A DNA stretch of 42,566 nt, taken from Patescibacteria group bacterium. GTDB lineage: Bacteria > Patescibacteriota > Microgenomatia > UBA12405. The notes under the pieces were generated by a model that was given only the letters and a program-made list of their open reading frames with translations, was not told the DNA's origin and ran no database searches. Shown piece after piece: positions 31,803 to 39,083 of the stretch. The stretch lies in NCBI GenBank assembly GCA_013387215.1, contig WARW01000001.1, positions 76,735-119,300 on the forward strand. Direction: 5' to 3'. Positions within the stretch are counted from its first letter, which is position 1. Each line of letters starts with the position of its first letter. Position numbers and translations under genes: made by a program.

Positions 31803-31895
31803 ACAAAGATTTTTTTATGAAAATAGTTTATAGCAAATTATTTTCTATTGTTCTTTAACGGTATAAAGATATAAAAATGATTAGGGGTGTTAATA

Positions 31896-32675
31896 TTGGT
31901 AAAACAGACAAAAAGCGTATGCGCAGTGGCAATTGCTGTCGTATTAGTTTTAAGTTTTGGAATTCTTTATCGTGAAATCAATTCATTAAAGAATCTCAAT
32001 TCTGAAAAAGAAGCAAGGATTATTAAATTAAAACAGCAAAATGTTGATCTGCAAAAAGGCTTGAGTAAGTTGGAAGAATTAACCGCCATTAATTCTGAGT
32101 TGGAAAAGAAGTTTACTCAAATTAACAAGGCCAATAAAGAATTGCAAAAAACAGTGGATAATTTGGTTATAGACAATAATAGTCTGAGAGACACTGTCAA
32201 AAAAGCAGCTGAATCTGGAATTTCAAAACCACCGAAAGTTGGTATTACTCCCAGATTCACTGTATCCAGTCGTGGCACAAATAATTTTAGACAAAGTCTT
32301 CGTAGCTTATCTCAAGGTTCATATCAACATCGCCAGGAAAATATTAGTTTCAATATCAATGACAGAACTAAATGGACTAAAGCAGGCACATGGTATGTCA
32401 CCAGATACACCGCTACAGTTGGTGAGTGTGACACTAATCCATCGATTACTGCCGATAACAAATTGGTAACCCCAGGTTTTACTGTAGCTGTCGATCCGGC
32501 TTATTGGAAATATGGAACAATCTTTTATTTCGATGGTTTAGGCTTTGGAGTTGCAGCAGACTGCGGTGGGGCAGTAAAAGGCAAAAAAAGAGCAGATTAC
32601 TTGGTAGCATCCAAGAAGTTTTCAAATATTCTTGATAACTACCGCCAGGTATGGGTCGTTTACGTACCCAAATAA
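31896..32675 (+). CDS. 3D-domain wall protein with membrane anchor and coiled coil
   Basis: 259 residues from TTG 31896; GTG 31887 lies too close to the Shine-Dalgarno AGGGGTG to be the start. A membrane anchor (about 7-24) is followed by a coiled coil (about 27-105), a Ser/Arg-rich linker and a C-terminal 3D domain (about 165-255). The three conserved Asp are in VAVDPAYWKYG, AADCGGAVKG and RADYLV. 3D domains are the catalytic double-psi barrels of lytic transglycosylases such as MltA and the Rpf/EPR type, so a role in wall cleavage is likely. A strong terminator follows. Confidence 0.87.
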   Translation: MVKQTKSVCAVAIAVVLVLSFGILYREINSLKNLNSEKEARIIKLKQQNVDLQKGLSKLEELTAINSELEKKFTQINKANKELQKTVDNLVIDNNSLRDTVKKAAESGISKPPKVGITPRFTVSSRGTNNFRQSLRSLSQGSYQHRQENISFNINDRTKWTKAGTWYVTRYTATVGECDTNPSITADNKLVTPGFTVAVDPAYWKYGTIFYFDGLGFGVAADCGGAVKGKKRADYLVASKKFSNILDNYRQVWVVYVPK

Positions 32676-32697
32676 ATAATAATCTTTGTACCGTTTC

Positions 32698-32742
32698 GGG
32701 GTTTTGTTAATTTTTTAAATTAATAAGACCCCAATTTTTTTT
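32698..32742 (+). terminator. Intrinsic terminator after the 3D-domain gene
   Basis: A 13-base stem, GGGGTTTTGTTAA with TTAATAAGACCCC (two G-U pairs), followed by eight T. It ends 13 bases before the smpB -10 box. Confidence 0.9.
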
Positions 32743-32754
32743 ATTTATTTAGGT

Positions 32755-32760
32755 TAAAAT
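32755..32760 (+). promoter_or_regulatory. -10 box for leaderless smpB mRNA
   Basis: TAAAAT is followed by 7 bases and the GTG at 32768. Confidence 0.55.
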
Positions 32761-32767
32761 ATCCTGA

Positions 32768-33181
32768 GTGAAACATTTTAATAAGGAATCCCTGGATTAC
32801 CAATTTATTGATAAATTTGAAGCTGGAATTGCGCTGACTGGATCAGACGTTAAATCACTGCGGACTCAAACACCTCAATTTGCCAATTCTAAAATCGAAA
32901 TTAAAAATGGCCAGCCTATTCTTTTTAATTTAAACATCCCTCTCTATAAATACTCTCAAGGCCAAATCACCGACACCACTCACGAAAGAAATCTTTTATT
33001 AAGCGAAAAGGAAATCGCCAAACTCCTAAGTTTCCGAAATCAAAAATACATGATTATTCCTATTTCAATTTTTACTAAAGGCCATTGGTTTAAAGTTGAA
33101 CTTGGTGTTGGTCGAAAAATGAGAAAGTATGAAAAACGCGAAAAAATCAAAGATAGAGAACTTAAACGGAACTTAAGGTAA
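32768..33181 (+). CDS. smpB: SsrA-binding protein SmpB
   Basis: 137 residues from GTG 32768, slightly shorter than the usual 150-160. FEAGIALTGSDVKSLR matches the family core (AGIxLxGxEVKSLR, with Glu changed to Asp). HERNLLLSEKEIAKLL and the basic C-terminal tail GRKMRKYEKREKIKDRE follow. SmpB binds tmRNA and its tail acts in the empty mRNA channel during trans-translation. The tmRNA gene lies 720 bases downstream on the other strand. Only one unknown gene is in between. Confidence 0.93.
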   Translation: MKHFNKESLDYQFIDKFEAGIALTGSDVKSLRTQTPQFANSKIEIKNGQPILFNLNIPLYKYSQGQITDTTHERNLLLSEKEIAKLLSFRNQKYMIIPISIFTKGHWFKVELGVGRKMRKYEKREKIKDRELKRNLR

Positions 33182-33191
33182 AAACATTTTG

Positions 33192-33200
33192 TGCTATACT
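33192..33200 (+). promoter_or_regulatory. Extended -10 promoter TGCTATACT
   Basis: 73 bases before the GTG at 33274. The leader can form an ACTGC/GCAGT hairpin (33211-33224) followed by TTTTT, a possible weak attenuator. Confidence 0.55.
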
Positions 33201-33257
33201 ACACTGCTTAACTGCTAATGCAGTAGTTTTTAGCACTTTTAAATCGGAATATATAAG

Positions 33258-33267
33258 AAAGGAGAGG
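33258..33267 (+). promoter_or_regulatory. Strong Shine-Dalgarno sequence
   Basis: AAAGGAGAGG lies 6 bases before the GTG at 33274 and decides that start. Confidence 0.85.
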
Positions 33268-33273
33268 ATTTTT

Positions 33274-33810
33274 GTGTTTGTAAAAAGATTTTTCAAGACT
33301 GTTCTTAAAGTTTTAGTTTATATGGGAGGCCTTCTTTGCTTAGCCGCACTCGCATTTGGCAGCTATATTATGTTGAACGTTTCTTTTCATCCCAGTAATA
33401 CTGAAACAATTTCCAGCACCACCTATTATCAGACCAGTATAGATTATGCCGAGATTATCAGTAAAAGTACTCCTATAACCCTGAAAGTTACCGCTTTAAA
33501 TGATTATTCCCTAAAGATTAAAACAGACAAAAACACCAAAGAGCTTGCTGCCATTCAAAATGGTGATGTTTTTGAGCTAACAACAACTTGTGAAACTGGA
33601 GTCAAATATTATTTTTCATCCACTGTTAAGTACACTCTAAGTTCAGCTGAACCGTTTAAGATCAAAACTAGGCCTGAAATTTCCATAATAATTATTCTGT
33701 GGGTTTTAACTTTAGTTATCTGCGGCCTTTTTACTTGGCTTTTCTTTATTTGGATTAAACAATTAATCAAAGACATCAAATCTTTATCTAAAAAAAATTC
33801 CGCCGCGTAA
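33274..33810 (+). CDS. Membrane protein of unknown function between smpB and ssrA
   Basis: 178 residues. Two membrane segments (about 14-34 and 134-158) enclose an extracytoplasmic domain of about 95 residues that is probably beta-rich (ITLKVTALNDYSLKIKTDKN, DVFELTTTCETGVKYYF). The C-terminus is cytoplasmic and basic. I do not recognise a family. It has its own promoter, leader, Shine-Dalgarno sequence and terminator and so is a separate unit, not part of an smpB operon. Confidence 0.78.
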   Translation: MFVKRFFKTVLKVLVYMGGLLCLAALAFGSYIMLNVSFHPSNTETISSTTYYQTSIDYAEIISKSTPITLKVTALNDYSLKIKTDKNTKELAAIQNGDVFELTTTCETGVKYYFSSTVKYTLSSAEPFKIKTRPEISIIIILWVLTLVICGLFTWLFFIWIKQLIKDIKSLSKKNSAA

Positions 33811-33827
33811 GTATTACGTAACTCATA

Positions 33828-33866
33828 AACCCTCACAAGGAAAAATTTTTCCAGCGAGGGTTTTTT
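33828..33866 (+). terminator. Intrinsic terminator, possibly acting both ways
   Basis: AACCCTC pairs with GAGGGTT around an inner GGAAAAATTTTTCC palindrome; six T follow on the plus strand. A small CGGAC/GTCCG hairpin at 33872-33884 lies between it and the tmRNA 3' end and may help end the minus-strand tmRNA transcript. Confidence 0.8.
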
Positions 33867-33901
33867 AATATCGGACAATGTCCGGCTAAGTTTAATGATA
33901 G

Positions 33902-34324
33902 CGGAGATGCCAGGTAATGAACCCGGGTCCGAAAGCGGATTTTAAAAAACGTCTACAAGCTTATTTTGCTTTAAGCTTAATCTTTGAACCCAAAGCAAAT
34001 AAAAGTGTTCAAAGTGCCAATTATTTTCCGGAATTACCCGGATCTTTAATTTAATGAAAACTGGAACCCATTAAATTGCATTCTAGTTTGGTTAACACCC
34101 TCAGGTTTCCTCTAGAATGGGAAACTAGACGATGGTTGAGCTCAACTTAAGCAAAAGCTAAAGCTGGAGCAGCTGCTTTTTGAAAACCGAAGCCTTCGAA
34201 AGCAGTTAAATCAACACCAAAAGATTTTTTGGCATATATTATTTGACCCTGTTTAACGGCTCAATGGATCAAAGCCGGCTTGCAGTTTTTTAAAGTACTC
34301 ACTCCGTCGATGCAATACATCTCC
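33902..34324 (-). ncRNA. ssrA: Transfer-messenger RNA (tmRNA)
   Basis: Read on the minus strand, the 5' GGAGATG (34324-34318) pairs with the 3' CATCTCC (33909-33903) to form the tRNA-like acceptor. GCATCGACGG near the 5' end is the tmRNA signature and CCGGG TTCATTA CCTGG is the T arm. CCA is not encoded. An in-frame tag of about 28 residues runs from GCC at 34233 to TAA at 34147: AKKSFGVDLTAF then EGFGFQKAAAPALAFA. tmRNA with SmpB rescues stalled ribosomes and tags the product for proteolysis. The T loop has T where A58 is expected. The exact resume codon is inferred. Confidence 0.9.
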
Positions 34325-34333
34325 AGGGCTGTA

Positions 34334-34362
34334 ATTATACCATATTTAGGCCGTAATTTCAA
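34334..34362 (-). promoter_or_regulatory. Strong sigma70-type promoter of tmRNA
   Basis: Minus strand TTGAAA (34362-34357), 17 bases, TATAAT (34339-34334), about 9 bases before the mature tmRNA 5' end. It is the only near-consensus -35/-10 pair in the window. Confidence 0.88.
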
Positions 34363-34370
34363 AAATTTAG

Positions 34371-35426
34371 CTACGATAAAAACTCTTTTCTCATCTTAGA
34401 AATCACCCAAACTAGGGTAATACTGGTAGCTAAAACAAACACCTCGCTAAACTGTTCAAAATAGAAATTAAAGACAGATGACAAAAAGATGCTGACGATT
34501 AAACCTAATTGAAAAAACTTTAATCCTTTAAATTTTTTCTTAATCGAAATATTAAAAATTCCAATAATAAATAGTAATGCCACCAAAGAATCGGATATGA
34601 TTTTTAAAACAATCATGTGCGTATCCGCTTTATTGGTAAAACTATAATCATCATAAAATTTTTGAATCAGTTGCATTCTCTGAGGATTGGTTATAATTCT
34701 GATCGTTTCTTGAATTTTATTGACTGCCCATGCTCCTGCATAAACTGTCAAAGCATACATGACCACTTTGGTTTTAAAGAATTTATTGTATGAATAATAG
34801 CCGGTTTTAGCAATTATTTGTTGAATAAAACCGCTTCTATCCACTTCTTTAGCTTTTTGTTTTACTACAAAAGATTTCAAACCCACAGCAAACTCTCTTT
34901 TGTTTTCGTCACCTTCTGTTTTTATGATTTTATTTAGCTTTCTTATTAATTCCTTTTTCTCTCGAACATCCAAATCTCCTTCAGCAATATCTTCAAGTTT
35001 ACTGATAACAGAATAGAGAAGAGTCTTTGGGTCTTGAGGTTTATTTTTTTCGAAATATCGGTAAACCAAATAAAGAATAATAAATGAAATATAAATAAAA
35101 ATTATAGCTGGTTGAAACCAATAATTATTATTTTTTGTTATATATTTACCCACCTCATCAATAAAAAGACCCCAACCAACGCCCGAAATTATAGCTGCGG
35201 TTCTTCGGACTCTTTCGCCGTGAAGTGCCAGCATTAAAATAATGCCGATAATCATCAAAGCTCCGCCCCAATTCACATGAGCAATGTGCCAGACCCCAAA
35301 ACTAATCGTTGGCCAACCAAAAAGATTCAAAAAAAATCTGGTCACCAGCAAGCTTACTAATGCCGAAATCATTAGCAATAAAATTAAATCTGATGCGTTT
35401 TCTCTCTTAATTAAATTTTTATCCAT
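34371..35426 (-). CDS. Conserved polytopic membrane protein, function unknown
   Basis: 351 residues. Four N-terminal membrane segments (about 14-130) carry HIAHVNWGGALMIIG and GVGWGLFIDEVGKYITKNNN, a conserved pattern of an uncharacterised membrane family found in several phyla. A cytoplasmic helical part (about 140-220) and three or four C-terminal membrane segments follow. The conserved His, Asp, Glu and Lys within the membrane part suggest an active site or ion binding, but this is inference. It is a single gene downstream of the comF divergent gap. Confidence 0.78.
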   Translation of the reverse strand: MDKNLIKRENASDLILLLMISALVSLLVTRFFLNLFGWPTISFGVWHIAHVNWGGALMIIGIILMLALHGERVRRTAAIISGVGWGLFIDEVGKYITKNNNYWFQPAIIFIYISFIILYLVYRYFEKNKPQDPKTLLYSVISKLEDIAEGDLDVREKKELIRKLNKIIKTEGDENKREFAVGLKSFVVKQKAKEVDRSGFIQQIIAKTGYYSYNKFFKTKVVMYALTVYAGAWAVNKIQETIRIITNPQRMQLIQKFYDDYSFTNKADTHMIVLKIISDSLVALLFIIGIFNISIKKKFKGLKFFQLGLIVSIFLSSVFNFYFEQFSEVFVLATSITLVWVISKMRKEFLS

Positions 35427-35478
35427 ATTTTTTATAAGTACTCTATTTTACCTAATTGCCGATCATATGTTTCAAACT

Positions 35479-35487
35479 TGATAAACT
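35479..35487 (+). promoter_or_regulatory. Extended -10 promoter for leaderless comF mRNA
   Basis: TGATAAACT is followed by 6 bases and the GTG at 35494. The overlapping ATG at 35492 is out of frame and meets a stop after three codons. Confidence 0.65.
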
Positions 35488-35493
35488 TTATAT

Positions 35494-36141
35494 GTGTCGT
35501 TAATTTTAGATTTAGTCTTTCCCATAAATTGTTTTGGCTGCGGCAGGAACGGCTCTTACTTTTGCGCTGAATGTTTTAAAAATATTCCCATTTCTTCCTG
35601 TAAATTTCATGATGATATTGTTTGTGAAGGCAGCTTGAGTATTTTTAAATATCAGTCGATTCTTAAAAAAGCGCTTAAGGAATTTAAGTATAATTTTGTT
35701 TCCGATCTGGCTTCAGAAATTTCCAAATATTGTGCCGATTGCTTGCAAACAAACTTTCCTAATTTAGTCTCTTATTGGCAAAAAAATGATTTTATTTTAA
35801 TTCCCATTCCTTTGCATGATTCTCGCCTAAATTGGCGGGGTTTTAATCAAACCAGTTTGATAGGGAAAACTATTGCCCAAGGTTTGAATCTAAAATTTAA
35901 TGATCAGATTCTGAAAAGAAGTAAAAACACCCAATCCCAGGCCAAATTCAAATATAAATCCAGTCGGTTGAAAAACACTGAAAATGCTTTTTGTTTAGAT
36001 ATAAATAAACAAGAAAAATCTCTTCAAAATATAATTCTTTTCGATGATGTCCTAACCACCGGCTCGACTTTAAATTCTGCTTTTAAGGCCTTTAAAACCT
36101 ACGGTCTAAATCATTGCTGGAATTTGACTGTGGCTGGTTAG
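35494..36141 (+). CDS. comF: ComF family phosphoribosyltransferase-like protein
   Basis: 215 residues from GTG 35494. An N-terminal zinc-finger-like region (CFGCGRNGSYFCAECF) is followed by a phosphoribosyltransferase fold: LIPIPLHDSRLNWRGFNQ, RSKNTQSQAKFKYKSSRLKN and the PRPP loop IILFDDVLTTGST. ComF proteins act in DNA uptake in competent bacteria. No other competence gene is in the window, but CPR bacteria often keep comEC and type IV pili. The last 50 bases overlap the convergent SPFH gene. Confidence 0.93.
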   Translation: MSLILDLVFPINCFGCGRNGSYFCAECFKNIPISSCKFHDDIVCEGSLSIFKYQSILKKALKEFKYNFVSDLASEISKYCADCLQTNFPNLVSYWQKNDFILIPIPLHDSRLNWRGFNQTSLIGKTIAQGLNLKFNDQILKRSKNTQSQAKFKYKSSRLKNTENAFCLDINKQEKSLQNIILFDDVLTTGSTLNSAFKAFKTYGLNHCWNLTVAG

Positions 36142-36820
36142 AAAAATCATTTATCATTGCTGATCCGCTAATTAAGCGATGATTTTTGATTTCTTCAGCG
36201 CTCTTAGGAGTTATAGTGTCGCTCTTATAGGTATCGTCTTCTAAAATTTGCCAGCCTTCAATTGGAGTTAATGAGCTTAAATAAAAATTATCGACATTCA
36301 AACCGTGCGGTGTCAAAGAATCTCTTAATTCTTGTTTAATTTCATCTTCAATAACACTTCTGTCAGTCGACAATGCTTTAACTAAAGTATGATTGGTTAA
36401 TACTTTTCTAATTCGGCTTCGAGTCACAGGTCGGACTACTTTTGATACGAAGTTCTCTCCAATATTTTGCCATATTTCAGGTAATCTTTGAGTATCAAGC
36501 TTAATCAATGCAGTTGCTTCAACTGCTACAAATTTGTTGTCAGCGGTCACTGCGTTAATTACTTCGTCACCCATTATTTCTTTATTATCTTTAAGAGCAA
36601 TATCCTTAGAAATTGTATATTCGATTAATTGAGCATTAAAAAGTTTTACTCTGTGCATGATCGGCACTTTAAAATGCATTCCTGGATGCCAGACATTTTT
36701 TAAAACGCCTCGAAATATACTGTAAATACAGCCAACGTGACCCGGTGGAATAGTTACGATAAACCCGCCGACTACTTCGTCAACGAGCAGAGAAACTAAA
36801 AGATTATCAATAGACGCCAT
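36092..36820 (-). CDS. SPFH/Band 7 domain protein
   Basis: 242 residues. A short hydrophobic N-terminus (about 5-25) leads into a Band 7 domain: TIPPGHVGCIYSIFRGVLKNVWHPGMHFKVP, which matches the prohibitin/stomatin pattern here quoted only as PPGHVGCIY and HPGMHFKVP, then NAVTADNKFVAVEATALIKL. The C-terminus is polar. SPFH proteins form ring or cage oligomers at membranes and work with proteases or in microdomains. It is upstream-coupled to nothing visible; the TIM gene lies 11 bases upstream on the same strand. Confidence 0.85.
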   Translation of the reverse strand: MASIDNLLVSLLVDEVVGGFIVTIPPGHVGCIYSIFRGVLKNVWHPGMHFKVPIMHRVKLFNAQLIEYTISKDIALKDNKEIMGDEVINAVTADNKFVAVEATALIKLDTQRLPEIWQNIGENFVSKVVRPVTRSRIRKVLTNHTLVKALSTDRSVIEDEIKQELRDSLTPHGLNVDNFYLSSLTPIEGWQILEDDTYKSDTITPKSAEEIKNHRLISGSAMINDFSNQPQSNSSNDLDRRF

Positions 36821-36830
36821 ATATGGAAGA

Positions 36831-36838
36831 ATTATACA
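36831..36838 (-). promoter_or_regulatory. -10 box TATAAT before the SPFH gene
   Basis: Minus strand TGTATAAT, then 10 bases to the ATG at 36820. It overlaps the last codons of the TIM gene. Confidence 0.5.
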
Positions 36839-37485
36839 CTAAAAGCAGTGGCTAGTTTAATCAATTCTTTTTCCGGATCAGAAGAAGTCATAACAGCAGA
36901 AGATATTAATATTCCTTTTGCTCCTAATTTCAAACTAACTTTCACATCTTCTTCACTTCTTATTCCAGCTCCAACAAGTATTGGAATTGGGGCATACTTT
37001 TTTACTATTTTTTCAATAACTTCTGGTTTTTCAGTAGCTACCGATTTTTCTTTATTGCCGATTAAGTAGCTTGGTTCATAGGCAATCATGCTTGGTTTAA
37101 TGTTTTTTGCCCATTTTTCAGCTTGACCAAAAGATTTAATACAAACTATCGATTCAAAATTTTTTGGTGAATTTTTCAAAATACTTTTTACTGTTCCTGG
37201 TTTAATTTGGTGCTCAGAGTGGTTTATTAAAGATCCGCTGACACCAGCTTCTTGAGCTTGAATCGGAGAAATAAATCCAGTTGTAGTTCTTTCTGTACAA
37301 TCATCCACATGTTGAATATAAACTTTCATACTTAACTCTTTTATAATTTGAACAGCATCTAAAGCCGATACAACGGGAACTATTTCTACTTTTGTTTTTT
37401 CTGAAACTCTTTTGCAGATTTTTGCTAAATTCAAAGCTCCCTGTCCAAAACTTTGTTTATAATTTTTGAAATTTACTAGAATCAT
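36832..37485 (-). CDS. tpiA: Triosephosphate isomerase, archaeal type
   Basis: 217 residues, the short length of archaeal TIM rather than the usual bacterial 250. Active-site residues: Lys in VNFKNY, His in LINHSEHQI, Glu in AYEPSYLIGN, and the phosphate site GAGIRSEEDV and ILISSAVM. YIQHVDDCTERTTTGF and INHSEH are close to the archaeal pattern. It interconverts dihydroxyacetone phosphate and glyceraldehyde 3-phosphate and so supplies gap. It follows the solute-binding protein gene after 1 base and is co-transcribed with it. It lies far from the pgk-gap cluster. Confidence 0.92.
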   Translation of the reverse strand: MILVNFKNYKQSFGQGALNLAKICKRVSEKTKVEIVPVVSALDAVQIIKELSMKVYIQHVDDCTERTTTGFISPIQAQEAGVSGSLINHSEHQIKPGTVKSILKNSPKNFESIVCIKSFGQAEKWAKNIKPSMIAYEPSYLIGNKEKSVATEKPEVIEKIVKKYAPIPILVGAGIRSEEDVKVSLKLGAKGILISSAVMTSSDPEKELIKLATAFSV

Positions 37486-37486
37486 T

Positions 37487-38998
37487 TTATTTCAATTGAT
37501 ATTGAATCTTAAGTTGATTAATTCCTTGAGTCAAACTTGGCATTACTACTTCCATGCCTTGGCTTTTCAAAACAATACTATTTATGGCATCTCCGAAATA
37601 CTTCGCCATATTATCGTTGAGTCCGCTGTCATGGGTTTCTGAGGATAAATACCAGCTGCTGGCATCATTAGCTACACTTACGTATGGTTTAATTTTAGTG
37701 TTAGTAATTATTTTGGCAGCCATACTTTTTCTTGGGTAGATCTCGCCAAATGCCCTCGTTTGCGATGCTGTGGCATACATTTTCTCCAATCCTTCGGCTG
37801 AAGCTAAATATTGCAAAAACTTCCAAGCTTCGGCTTGGTGTTTGCTTTTGTTGTTAACACCCTCCACCCAATATGATGCCCAATTAATATTGGTTAGTTT
37901 AGCGTCAGGGTTAGCTTGATCAATCGGAGCATTATCTAATGTTGGTAGCTGAGGTACAGTTGTAATGTCATATCTTAAATCTTTATTCAAATCATTTATA
38001 TTAAATACACGCCATGATGGTCCAAAATAAAAAGCTAGTTTTCCGTTGGCAAACATTTGGGTTGATGAAGGTAAACTCTCATCCCAAACATGGTCTTGAG
38101 TCCTAAACATTGTATAAAATGTCAAAACATCCTGCATTTTCTTTACGTTGGCTGGATCTTGGCTCAATGGATCAACGCCATTTTGTTTCATCATTAGCCC
38201 TAAAATGTCACTCCAATGGTCAACATTATCAACAAGTCCCATTGCCACCCCGGCCACTTTTATTTTTTCTTCAGCGTCTTTAACGGTTAATTTATCAGCT
38301 GCACTTTTCAAATCCCACCAGCTTTTGGGTAAATTCACTTGACCTGACTCGATTAAATCTTTGTTGTAATACAAAGCTAACCCATCATACATTAATGGCA
38401 CTGCCAAATATTGCCCGCCGCTTTTTAAGCTTGTTTTATAAGTATCATAAAAATCTGCATCTAATCCTATAGCTGTGGAAATTGTGCTTGGGACTGGAGC
38501 CAAATTATCTTTAAACATGGGAATCCAGGTATTGTGAAATCTAAAAACGTCTGGAACATCTTGATCGTCGCCAGTTTTAGCCAATCTTCCGGCTAATCTC
38601 GTTCTATAATCAGTTTTTTGACTCATGGAATAATTGACTTTAATTCCAGGGTTTTTTGCTTCAAAATCAGCAATAATACTGTTCATAACCGGGCTATCTT
38701 CCCATAAACCCCAATAATTAATTGTTACTGGTTCATTTTTGGAACCGCTCAAAATGGGCAATAAAACTTTATATCCGACCAGAAGAAGTAAAATTAATAC
38801 TATTCCTGCAATTCCCGCAATTAAAAACTTTTTTGGAAATTCTTTTTTTGCTGGTGTTAGAACATTATTTGCTGGCGGTTCTGGAGTTATGGGAGGTAAT
38901 ACTGAATCAAGCGCTTTAACCCTATCTACTGGTTCATCTGAACTAGCGATAGTCATTTTTCTTGGTGGCAAAGGCGATTTTATTTCATTGTCAGTCAC
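37487..38998 (-). CDS. Membrane-anchored extracellular solute-binding protein (family 1)
   Basis: 503 residues from GTG 38998. Instead of a lipoprotein signal there is a Pro-rich cytoplasmic tail of about 50 residues and a single membrane segment (about 56-80), then a periplasmic-binding-protein fold: VTINYWGLWEDSPVMNSII, DVPDVFRFHNTWIP, AVPLMYDGLALYYNKDL, FANGKLAFYFGPSW and WVEGVNNKSKHQAEAWKFL. Such proteins bind sugars or oligosaccharides for ABC import. No permease or ATPase gene is adjacent; the neighbour is TIM. A TTG six codons upstream is a less likely start because it overlaps the promoter. Confidence 0.88.
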   Translation of the reverse strand: MTDNEIKSPLPPRKMTIASSDEPVDRVKALDSVLPPITPEPPANNVLTPAKKEFPKKFLIAGIAGIVLILLLLVGYKVLLPILSGSKNEPVTINYWGLWEDSPVMNSIIADFEAKNPGIKVNYSMSQKTDYRTRLAGRLAKTGDDQDVPDVFRFHNTWIPMFKDNLAPVPSTISTAIGLDADFYDTYKTSLKSGGQYLAVPLMYDGLALYYNKDLIESGQVNLPKSWWDLKSAADKLTVKDAEEKIKVAGVAMGLVDNVDHWSDILGLMMKQNGVDPLSQDPANVKKMQDVLTFYTMFRTQDHVWDESLPSSTQMFANGKLAFYFGPSWRVFNINDLNKDLRYDITTVPQLPTLDNAPIDQANPDAKLTNINWASYWVEGVNNKSKHQAEAWKFLQYLASAEGLEKMYATASQTRAFGEIYPRKSMAAKIITNTKIKPYVSVANDASSWYLSSETHDSGLNDNMAKYFGDAINSIVLKSQGMEVVMPSLTQGINQLKIQYQLK

Positions 38999-39004
38999 TC
39001 TTAT

Positions 39005-39010
39005 ATGATA
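39005..39010 (-). promoter_or_regulatory. -10 box for leaderless solute-binding protein mRNA
   Basis: Minus strand TATCAT is followed by 6 bases and the GTG at 38998. Confidence 0.5.
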
Positions 39011-39069
39011 ACCCAAAACTATCAGTTGTTCTAGCGATATTTATCAGTCTATATTTGCTCAAAATCGGG

Positions 39070-39075
39070 TATCAT
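39070..39075 (+). promoter_or_regulatory. -10 box for leaderless RNase H mRNA
   Basis: TATCAT is followed by 8 bases and the ATG at 39084. The divergent gene uses the same hexamer. Confidence 0.5.
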
Positions 39076-39083
39076 ACTCATAT

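Noticed and set aside
33874-34330. RNase P RNA as the identity of the large non-coding stretch
   Set aside because: The minus strand has the tRNA-like ends, the ATCGACGG signature and a tag reading frame of tmRNA; no RNase P core motif is present.
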